Part shown: positions 1 to 5,416 of the stretch, in pieces
How positions within the stretch are numbered: position 1 is the stretch's first letter
How the letters are laid out: the number at the start of each line of letters is the position of its first letter
Assembly: GCA_947497195.1 (NCBI GenBank)
Contig: CANMGM010000173.1
Coordinates: 1 to 5,416 of the forward strand
Source: Bacteroidota bacterium
GTDB taxonomy: Bacteria > Bacteroidota > Bacteroidia > M30B66
Direction: 5' to 3'
Length of the DNA: 5,416 nt
Notes under the pieces: model-generated
Told to the model about the DNA's origin: nothing
The model's input: only the letters and a program-made list of their open reading frames with translations
Databases searched by the model: none
Made by a program: the position numbers and the translations under genes

Positions 1-1899
1 ACAGGTTCGATTTATTCCTTAACAAATCCCGTGGTGAGCTCCGGTTCATCGAAACGACTCGAAATTCCGACCGAAGGAATCATCGGAGCCACAGCGGTCG
101 AATACAGCGATGTGTGGCAAACCTATGCCGCCTTTCAAACCACGTTGCCTCAATACCAATGCGTTTGTCGTGAAACAGCAAACAAATCGGGCGTTAAAAC
201 TTCCGCCGCCTTAGCTGATTTCCTGAAATTGCTGATGTCGAGCGGCGATTTTACAAAAACGGGTGTATCATTAACAGGAGGTGCTTATGCAACATTCGGG
301 AGTTTTGTAAACTACATGACGCGGAAAATGCCACAAACCTATAATGGTTTTGAAGGCGCAACCGAATTTCGCGGCGAGCTGCTTAACAGCGATAGTTCGA
401 CCTGCGGATTCAGCGTGGAAATGGCCGACGGAACAACTCTTTTCCCCGATAACATCACCGACCTAAAGATTGATTTATCGCTTACTGACGATTCAGACCG
501 GGCCGCCTGCGATAATGCCTACAGCGCACTTGGAACAATTACTCACCGTGAAGCCATAGTTGGGAATCAGACCGCAATTACCTACCAAACAAAAACAGCC
601 CGCGTTCGCGTTCATTTCGATTGTTTTCCCTTAATTCTTTGCAGCGAACGCTATGTTGGCGAAGGAGAATTGACTTGCACGGCATCTGGCAGCGGTACGG
701 TTAATCCTTATGTGGCCGATATTTTGGGTTGCTGGCGTAAAAAATCGGATTACACCTTCCGCGCTGAGCGTACTATTTCTACACCTGCCCAAGGGGGAAC
801 CATCAACGGGTTTAAATCGTTTTTCACCAATTTCCCGATGCGGGCTAAAGAAAGTGCTCATCCCGACAGGGCCAATTGGCAAATGGCTGCATCGGCAACC
901 GTGTACGATCCGTTTGGGCGCAATATCGAAAGCCGAAATAGTCTTGGCATTCACAGCAGCGAAGTGTTTGGGTATGGGTTTTCTCTTCCGGTACTCGCGG
1001 CAAGCAATGCGCGTTATACCTCGGTTGCCTTCGATGGGTTCGAGGATTATCAATACAAGAACATAGCCGACAATCCATGGAACGATTGTACGCTGCAACC
1101 GCATTTCCGTTTCGATACCACCAGCGCAAAAATTGTGAGCGATGTGAGTCATTCGGGCGTATCGTGCCTGCGTACAAGTTCGAGCGTAACGCTGAATAGA
1201 AAATACAAAGCTGTGGAGGAGCCATCGGCTTCAGCAATTAGTGGCGGAAGGTTCAATGCCAACCAGGGCCATCTAATTCAGCCATTTGTGCCCGATACGA
1301 CAACGTTTTTTCTGAGTGCTTGGCTAAGTAAGGGCGTTCCCGGTGCTGTTTCCTCCTCAACGGGAGCATTGACACCGACTTTACCCGGAACAGGTTCGCT
1401 CGGCTCGGTAAACTCCGGTACAATACTGAACATCGGCAGTAGTTTGGGACTTAACCAACCGCTTATTAACAGTGCATTGGGAGGAAGTGTTGCGCTTCTC
1501 GACGCGGCCGACATTGTTGTTAAAGCAAGAACGCTTAGCGGTACCGATGTTACGCTGGTTTCGGCAAAAGCAGAGGGCAAAAGTGTTGATGGGTGGAAAC
1601 AGGTTAATGCAGTATTTAAGGTACCAACGAATGTTCAAAGCCTGAGCATTCAACTGAACGCAAATGGCAGTCAGACCTGGTTTGATGATATCCGTGTACA
1701 GCCCTTCAACAGCAGCATGAAAACGTTTGTCTATGATCCGTATACCCTGCGCATGATGGCAATGCTCGACGAGAACAATTTTGCCACCTTTTACGAGTAC
1801 GATAACGAAGGCAATTTGGTAAGAACCAAAAAGGAAACCGACGAAAAAATAGTAACGCTTCAGGAAATACGTTCATCGAAACCAAAAATCAGAGAGTAA
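1..1899 (+). CDS. Large RHS/YD-related protein, C-terminal 632 residues (5' end outside window)
   Basis: The frame is open from base 1 (TGSIYSLTNP...) to TAA at 1897-1899, so the true start lies upstream; the GTG at 31 is only an internal Val codon. Landmarks, counted from the first visible codon, are CVC at 54-56, a VNPYV..LLG-like segment (VNPYVADILGCW) at about 234-245, a YD-like VYDPFGRNIE at 301-310, and FDGFEDY at 344-350. A putative beta-sandwich then ends in WFDDIRV at 560-566, and a tail FVYDPYTLRMM...FYEYDNEGNLVR fills 576-608. From memory, this order matches large proteins encoded next to RHS-type genes in Bacteroidota. The biochemical function is unknown; a secreted or surface structural role is inferred from the cysteines and the exported neighbour. 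A Gly/Ser/Thr-rich insertion at about 445-495 is unusual. No catalytic motif is visible. The stop overlaps the next start by one base, which implies a shared operon. The reading frame is secure; the family assignment is moderate. Confidence 0.93.
   Translation, partial: TGSIYSLTNPVVSSGSSKRLEIPTEGIIGATAVEYSDVWQTYAAFQTTLPQYQCVCRETANKSGVKTSAALADFLKLLMSSGDFTKTGVSLTGGAYATFGSFVNYMTRKMPQTYNGFEGATEFRGELLNSDSSTCGFSVEMADGTTLFPDNITDLKIDLSLTDDSDRAACDNAYSALGTITHREAIVGNQTAITYQTKTARVRVHFDCFPLILCSERYVGEGELTCTASGSGTVNPYVADILGCWRKKSDYTFRAERTISTPAQGGTINGFKSFFTNFPMRAKESAHPDRANWQMAASATVYDPFGRNIESRNSLGIHSSEVFGYGFSLPVLAASNARYTSVAFDGFEDYQYKNIADNPWNDCTLQPHFRFDTTSAKIVSDVSHSGVSCLRTSSSVTLNRKYKAVEEPSASAISGGRFNANQGHLIQPFVPDTTTFFLSAWLSKGVPGAVSSSTGALTPTLPGTGSLGSVNSGTILNIGSSLGLNQPLINSALGGSVALLDAADIVVKARTLSGTDVTLVSAKAEGKSVDGWKQVNAVFKVPTNVQSLSIQLNANGSQTWFDDIRVQPFNSSMKTFVYDPYTLRMMAMLDENNFATFYEYDNEGNLVRTKKETDEKIVTLQEIRSSKPKIRE
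1024..1698 (+). other. Putative beta-sandwich (jelly-roll, carbohydrate-binding-like) module in the first protein
   Basis: Window residues 342-566 begin with AFDGFEDY and continue through SDVSHSGVSCLRTSSSVTL, FFLSAWLSKG, DIVVKARTL and DGWKQVNAVFKVP, ending in WFDDIRVQP. The order is 'SHSG..SL' strand, 'F.LSAW', 'GW....F.VP', 'I.L...G...WFDDI.V'. This is the strand pattern usual for CBM4/9-like and related ligand-binding jelly-rolls, where the closing D-D-I strand is typical. The fold is inferred from this pattern alone. The ligand is unknown, and a purely structural role is equally possible. The domain is interrupted by the low-complexity loop annotated separately. Confidence 0.5.
1333..1485 (+). 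other. Gly/Ser/Thr-rich low-complexity insertion
   Basis: Window residues 445-495 of the first protein, between LSAWLSKG and the strand ALLDAADIVVKA, consist mostly of Gly, Ser, Thr, Leu, Pro and Asn, with no charged residues visible. Examples are TGALTPTLPGTG and SLGSVNSGTI. The stretch stays in frame and has no exact DNA tandem repeat. It looks like a flexible or exposed loop inserted between two beta strands. Its function is unknown. Confidence 0.6.
1726..1839 (+). other. C-terminal YD-repeat-like tail of the first protein
   Basis: Window residues 576-613 contain FVYDPYTLRMM, then DENNFATFYEYDNEGNLV, then RTKKET. The segment FYEYDNEGNLVR fits the RHS/YD repeat consensus (Y.YD..GNL), and FVYDPYTLR is a weaker copy before it. 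In RHS proteins such repeats build a beta-strand spiral shell. Here there is only about one and a half copies, and they sit 19 residues from the C-terminus. They may pack against another protein or be a remnant of a repeat array. Confidence 0.65.
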
Positions 1900-1901
1900 T
1901 G
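1897..1901 (+). other. TAATG stop/start overlap between the two genes
   Basis: The TAA stop (1897-1899) shares its last A with the ATG start (1899-1901). Such one-base overlaps usually mean co-transcription and translational coupling by re-initiation. The only purine-rich run upstream is AGAGAG at 1891-1896, two bases before the ATG. That is too close for a normal Shine-Dalgarno, which fits Bacteroidota start sites or coupling. No promoter or terminator can fit between the genes. Confidence 0.85.
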
Positions 1902-1952
1902 AGAAATTTGTTTTCGCTTTGTCTTTTATTTTTAGGGTTTTACGCTGTGGCG
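1899..1952 (+). other. Signal peptide (Sec, signal peptidase I)
   Basis: Residues 1-18 have a short positive N-terminus (MRN), a hydrophobic core (LFSLCLLFLGFY) and an AVA|QT cleavage site. The Gln directly after the cut is frequent in Bacteroidota exported proteins. Cys8 lies in the hydrophobic core and is preceded by Leu, so it does not form a lipobox; a lipoprotein is unlikely. The protein should therefore reach the periplasm, and possibly the surface. Confidence 0.9.
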
Positions 1953-4900
1953 CAGACCGAGGAACCGGCATCGGTGGTATATGCTCCTGCGCAACTGGGA
2001 ACAGCAAGTTCTGCCGAGCCTATTGTATGTAAAATCTTTGATCGCGAACTTCTAAACGAAGACGGAACTGCAAACTCCTCTGCCCCGAGCGCATTAAAGT
2101 CGATTCGGCGCAGTGTAACGGCAACGCTGTTCGTAAATCCGTATGTCGAGCGTCCTTCGTTAACGCCATTCAACATCACGCTTCAGTGCGCTGTGAAGTA
2201 TAAAACTTCGGTATCAGGAAGCCTAAGTACCAAAGTATATCCGCTGAACATCCAATACTCGCCAAGCGATAACAGCTACAAGGCAAAAGATTATTTCAAG
2301 ATTCCTGATGCAATCTGGGCCGAGGTTTCGGTAAGCAAACAGAACTCGAGTCCGGCTTCTTTTGCTGCCGGCGATTCAACGTTTAGATTGTATCTCTACT
2401 ACCAGGCAGAGAAGTACATAACGCCAACTCCTGCCCAAATTGCGGCGGCTCCTGCAATCGTTGAATTCAAATCGTCTGATAATGGCGGTTACCTCAAATT
2501 TGTGTGGGAGAAACTCGATTGGGCGCATCATTATGATGCCGAATACCTGTTTGTCGACAATTATGGAACCGGAACTACACGTAAACCGGCTTCGGCAATT
2601 CCGTATAATTTTCGTTTCAACAGCACGCGCATATCGACCGAAAAGAACGAAATCGAAATTCCACAGGTTTTTGAGAGCGGTTACATTCTTGCACGTGTTC
2701 GGGCCGTTGGTATGCAGGGCAGTAATTTCGATGAACCGGCATACGGCTTTTGGGATTTACCAAACGCCGGCCCGTCGCTGCCATCTGATGGCAAGCATGT
2801 TTTCGAGGTTATTAAACCGCACGAGGGCGATAAAATGAACTGGCAATATACCGCTGCCTTTGCTGGTGAGGACTTGCGAAAAGATGCCGTGCAGTATATG
2901 GACGGAACACTGCGTGCAAGGCAGGCTGTATCTACTGCGCATACCGACCAGAATCTGCTCGTGTCGGAGACCATTTACGATCACCAGGGCAGGCCGGCTA
3001 TTCAGATGCTACCTGCTCCGGTAAAACCTCGTTCAGAAAGCGCTGCAACAGGCACAAGACCTTCGGGTAGTTCGGACAATCCACTCAACGATAACTTTTC
3101 CTTATTCGATTTGCCACAAGCGGGTGGCTTCGATTTGTCGCTAATTGAAAGCATTTTTTACTACAAATCCAATCAGCCTAAAATTGGGTATCAACCTAAC
3201 CTGAACCGTAATAGCGACGAGCGTCCATACAGTCGGCTCGATTTCGATACCGACCGCGATGCTTGCTCGGTTTCGGCAGAACCATTCTCCAATTCCTCGG
3301 GCGCTGCACAGTACTATTCGCCGAACAATCCCGATAAAACCGGATTCAACGCTTTTGTTCCGGATGCTGAGGGCTATCCGTTTGCTCAGATGCTTTATAC
3401 GCCCGACAAGACCAACAGACCGCTTGCCATTTCAAAGGCAGGTCCCGACTTAAAAATTGGGAGCGGTCACGAAACGAGAATTGCCTACGGCACGCCGGCT
3501 CAGGATGAACTCGACCGCATGTTTGGCACCGATGCCGGTGAGGCTTCGCGATATAAAAAAGAGATGCTTACCGACGAAAACGGGCAATTGCATTTAACCT
3601 ACAAAGACATTAGGGGCAATGTAGTGGCGACAGCGCTTTCGGGCGGAACACCATTGGCTTATGCCGCGGTTCCTAAAAACGACTCCATCAACATTACGCT
3701 GCACCTGATAGAAGAAGACAACCATCTCGACGAAACATCGCTGAGCCTTGTAAGCCAGAAAAGTATTTTAATAAACCAACCAACATCGTTGAACTTTTCG
3801 TACAGCCTTACACCGCCAACATTATCCGGCACCCATTGCAACGGTGCTTCATTTTGCTACGATTGCGTGTACGATTTGAGTATTATCGTTCGAAACAGTT
3901 GTGGAGATTCGCTTTGGGGCCGCACGCAAACAATTGGGTCGATTAGTCCGCTGAACACCTGTAGTTCTTCACCTGTAGCATTTAATGGCTCGGTGGCTTG
4001 GGTTCAGCCCGGCAATTATTTTATAACCAAGCGCCTCACGGTGAGTGCGCATGCCATCGATAAATATATGGCCGATTACCGCGCAAACAACCTCTGTGTT
4101 CGTCCCCTAGAAGCATTTTATCCAACAGCAGGCCTAGGGCCGGGCAATAGTCCGTGCATGGCTGAATGCAACACCTGCGCCCAAGTGCCTGTAACACCCG
4201 CTCGCACATTTCAGGTTATTCAGCCCGATGGCAGTTTTAGAAATATGAGCATTCCACAAACACGTCTTGCCGAAAACGATGGCTCATGCATGCCGGTTTG
4301 TCCCGTAAAACTTCCATCACCTTGCGAAACAGCGCTAACGGCAATGCTGGCCGATGTGAGCCCGGGCGGACAGTATGCCGAATACCACGACACAACATAC
4401 CGCGATGTGGCGCATCCAACCGGAATTATTGCGCCAAAAATCTTCCCGGTTTCCATTATGAACGACAGTGCCAATGCCCTTCCTATTCGGAATGCCAACT
4501 GGCGCAATCCGGCATTTGATTATCAGAATCAAGATGGCACACCTGCCTACATCGAAATCCAAAGCGACGGACTTCCGGCCCATCGTGCACTCGACATTCT
4601 GGAGCGTGACGGCAAACGCTTTGTTAAACCTCAATATCTAGAATACACCGAAGATTTTATCCGTTACTGGAATCCGGCATTTGCCCGCTCGCTGGTGGTT
4701 TATCATCCCGAATACCCGTATTACCTGTGGTGCATCAACAATAGTAATTTTAATGATTTCGATACGCTGTTAACGCTCACTTCAACGTATGCCCAAGCGC
4801 GCGATTTAAACCTGCTTAACCGTACGGCGGCCGATCCATTTTTTATTTCAAACCCTTCCGCATTGCCGCTCATGAGCAATGAGTTAACGAATTACATGCC

Positions 4901-5416
4901 CCTCGCTGGCTTTGCCAACCTAAGTATAGAAGAAGCAACTTATGCTACCATTCATTGCAACAATGCGAACTTCAGTAATGCCGACTTAAATTCATGTGCC
5001 CGAGGGAAAGTGTTGTATGCAAATGCTTCTACGGCCGACAAAGAATGGAGTTTTTACAGAGATTTTTACCGTGTGAAGCGGAATAAAATGCGCGATAATG
5101 TGCGCAGATCATGGATTTTGAGCAACGGATATTTTGATAACCGGCAAATTGGAATCACTTCAGGTGCTGTGGCGCATCCTATGTTTGCCGATAAAACCAA
5201 ACGATTCAACGAAAACAGCGATGCGTTGGCGATGCTCCAAACAGATGTCGATACAGTTAGCGTCGAAACCCTTATGGAATGGCGCAAAGCTACGATTGCC
5301 GATGCGGGTGAATACTGTGGCGGATGCGCAGCAGGCTTCGATTTATCGGCTTGGCTAAACGCTCTGGTCGTTGAGAAAAAATTAACCCAAAGCCTCTCTC
5401 TGCCTTTTGTTACTCC
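1899..5416 (+). CDS. Giant exported RHS/YD-related protein, N-terminal 1172 codons (3' end outside window)
   Basis: One frame runs unbroken from ATG 1899 to the right edge. This start is chosen because it gives a clean signal peptide (residues 1-18) and the TAATG overlap. Along the protein there is a beta-rich region (about 40-180), a fibronectin-III-like domain (about 185-272), and YMDGTLRARQ (333-342) followed by the YD-like ETIYDHQGRPAIQMLP (357-372). Next come EGYPFAQMLYTPD (491-503), IAYGTPAQDELDRMFGT (528-544), and YKDIRGNVVATALSGG (568-583). A cluster of 12 cysteines spans 647-809, LADVSPGGQY lies near 817-826, LVVYHPEYPYYLWC is at 932-945, and CGGCAAGFDLSAWLNAL is at 1140-1156. From memory these signatures mark very long secreted Bacteroidota proteins associated with RHS repeats. 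No enzymatic motif is visible, and any RHS core or C-terminal effector would lie beyond the window. A surface, adhesin or toxin-delivery role is inference. The frame is certain; the function is not. Confidence 0.95.
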   Translation, partial: MRNLFSLCLLFLGFYAVAQTEEPASVVYAPAQLGTASSAEPIVCKIFDRELLNEDGTANSSAPSALKSIRRSVTATLFVNPYVERPSLTPFNITLQCAVKYKTSVSGSLSTKVYPLNIQYSPSDNSYKAKDYFKIPDAIWAEVSVSKQNSSPASFAAGDSTFRLYLYYQAEKYITPTPAQIAAAPAIVEFKSSDNGGYLKFVWEKLDWAHHYDAEYLFVDNYGTGTTRKPASAIPYNFRFNSTRISTEKNEIEIPQVFESGYILARVRAVGMQGSNFDEPAYGFWDLPNAGPSLPSDGKHVFEVIKPHEGDKMNWQYTAAFAGEDLRKDAVQYMDGTLRARQAVSTAHTDQNLLVSETIYDHQGRPAIQMLPAPVKPRSESAATGTRPSGSSDNPLNDNFSLFDLPQAGGFDLSLIESIFYYKSNQPKIGYQPNLNRNSDERPYSRLDFDTDRDACSVSAEPFSNSSGAAQYYSPNNPDKTGFNAFVPDAEGYPFAQMLYTPDKTNRPLAISKAGPDLKIGSGHETRIAYGTPAQDELDRMFGTDAGEASRYKKEMLTDENGQLHLTYKDIRGNVVATALSGGTPLAYAAVPKNDSINITLHLIEEDNHLDETSLSLVSQKSILINQPTSLNFSYSLTPPTLSGTHCNGASFCYDCVYDLSIIVRNSCGDSLWGRTQTIGSISPLNTCSSSPVAFNGSVAWVQPGNYFITKRLTVSAHAIDKYMADYRANNLCVRPLEAFYPTAGLGPGNSPCMAECNTCAQVPVTPARTFQVIQPDGSFRNMSIPQTRLAENDGSCMPVCPVKLPSPCETALTAMLADVSPGGQYAEYHDTTYRDVAHPTGIIAPKIFPVSIMNDSANALPIRNANWRNPAFDYQNQDGTPAYIEIQSDGLPAHRALDILERDGKRFVKPQYLEYTEDFIRYWNPAFARSLVVYHPEYPYYLWCINNSNFNDFDTLLTLTSTYAQARDLNLLNRTAADPFFISNPSALPLMSNELTNYMPLAGFANLSIEEATYATIHCNNANFSNADLNSCARGKVLYANASTADKEWSFYRDFYRVKRNKMRDNVRRSWILSNGYFDNRQIGITSGAVAHPMFADKTKRFNENSDALAMLQTDVDTVSVETLMEWRKATIADAGEYCGGCAAGFDLSAWLNALVVEKKLTQSLSLPFVT
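2451..2714 (+). other. Fibronectin type III-like domain
   Basis: Residues about 185-272 of the second protein start with APAIVEFKSS and continue with LKFVWEKLDWAHHYDAEYLF. After a variable middle come EIEIPQVFESGYILARVRAVG. The pattern of W in strand B, '.A..YD.EY' in strand C and 'Y..ARVRAVG' in strand F is typical of FN3 folds. Such domains serve as spacers or binding modules in exported proteins. The call rests on pattern only. Confidence 0.55.
2967..3017 (+). other. YD-like motif before a Ser/Pro-rich linker
   Basis: Residues 357-373 (ETIYDHQGRPAIQMLPA) match the YD repeat core 'YD..GR'. They follow YMDGTLRARQAVS at 333-345, itself a degenerate strand of the same kind. A linker rich in Ser, Pro, Gly and Thr follows at about 374-395 (VKPRSESAATGTRPSGSS). 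The motif is the clearest RHS-related signature in the visible part of this protein. Confidence 0.6.
3837..4325 (+). other. Cysteine-rich region (12 Cys in 163 residues)
   Basis: Cysteines lie at residues 647, 653, 656, 668, 688, 733, 753, 757, 760, 797, 801 and 809. They include CYDC (653-656), CMAECNTC (753-760) and CMPVC (797-801). The rest of the visible mature protein has only eight cysteines. An even number in an exported protein fits disulfide stabilisation. Metal binding by the CxxC and CxxxC pairs is an alternative but has no further support, since no conserved His accompanies them. Confidence 0.7.
4692..4733 (+). other. Aromatic signature LVVYHPEYPYYLWC
   Basis: Residues 932-945 form a dense aromatic segment after FVKPQYLEYTEDFIRYWNPAFA. 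From memory, a near-identical 'L..YHPEY.YY.WC' signature recurs in very long Bacteroidota secreted proteins of this family. No function is known to me. It is a good marker for recognising homologues. Confidence 0.5.

Noticed and set aside
31..33. GTG as the start codon of the first gene
   Set aside because: The frame is open upstream to base 1, and the residue is followed by ordinary mid-protein sequence with no signal peptide. It is an internal Val codon of a gene that begins outside the window.
631..1237. Antisense open frames of 130 and 173 codons opposite the first gene
   Set aside because: They lie fully inside a well-supported coding frame, have no recognisable domain and overlap each other. 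They are shadows of codon bias.
2440..2838. Open frame of 132 codons on the + strand inside the second gene
   Set aside because: It is out of frame with the FN3-like region of the second protein. Its translation is basic and low in order, typical of a shifted frame.
3468..3479. GHET as a possible metalloprotease motif
   Set aside because: No second His at the HExxH spacing follows. The segment is GSGHETRIAYGTP, which fits a structural signature better than a zinc site.
4220..4634. Several overlapping antisense and alternate-frame open frames
   Set aside because: They coincide with the coding frame that carries conserved-looking motifs (LADVSPGGQY, Cys cluster). None shows a start context or domain.
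4506..4683. Direct repeat AATCCGGCATTTG at 4506-4518 and 4671-4683
   Set aside because: Both copies encode NPAF in frame within unrelated surroundings. A 13-base match with no flanking similarity is best explained by chance and shared codon choice.
3129..5358. GGFDLS and AGFDLS as a protein repeat (residues 411-416 and 1145-1150)
   Set aside because: Only about five residues match, and the sequences on both sides differ, so there is no support for a repeated domain.

Overview
The window is entirely protein-coding on the + strand. It holds two very long genes that overlap by one base, and both are cut by the window edges. Three things suggest a member of the Bacteroidota: the second protein's signal peptide, which ends in the 'AVA|QT' style common in that phylum; the absence of a well-placed Shine-Dalgarno sequence; and sequence signatures that I recall, from memory only, in large secreted RHS/YD-repeat-related proteins of that phylum. 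Base composition looks close to balanced by eye. I cannot assign a genus.

Positions 1-1899 hold the C-terminal 632 residues of a large protein whose start lies upstream. Its visible parts are a Cys-containing N-terminal stretch, a YD-like motif (VYDPFGRNIE), a putative beta-sandwich module that ends in WFDDIRV and carries a Gly/Ser/Thr-rich insertion, and a C-terminal YD-repeat-like tail (FYEYDNEGNLVR). The protein ends there, with no recognisable type IX secretion sorting domain.

Positions 1899-5416 hold the first 1172 codons of a second protein, which runs off the right edge without a stop. It opens with a signal peptide. A beta-rich region, a fibronectin-III-like domain, degenerate YD-like segments and a cluster of 12 cysteines follow. 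After these comes a long segment with a LVVYHPEY.YY.WC signature, and the last visible part is a CxxC-containing motif (CGGCAAGFDLSAWLNAL) near the edge. The stop of the first gene and the start of the second share one base (TAATG), so the two are probably co-transcribed and translationally coupled.

Taken together, the layout suggests an operon for giant exported or cell-surface proteins of the RHS/YD-related kind. Such loci can carry RHS cores and variable C-terminal effector domains downstream, but none is visible here, so a toxin or adhesin role is inference. I see no RNA genes, mobile elements, CRISPR arrays, terminators or non-coding stretch. The antisense and out-of-frame open frames are shadows of the two real genes.
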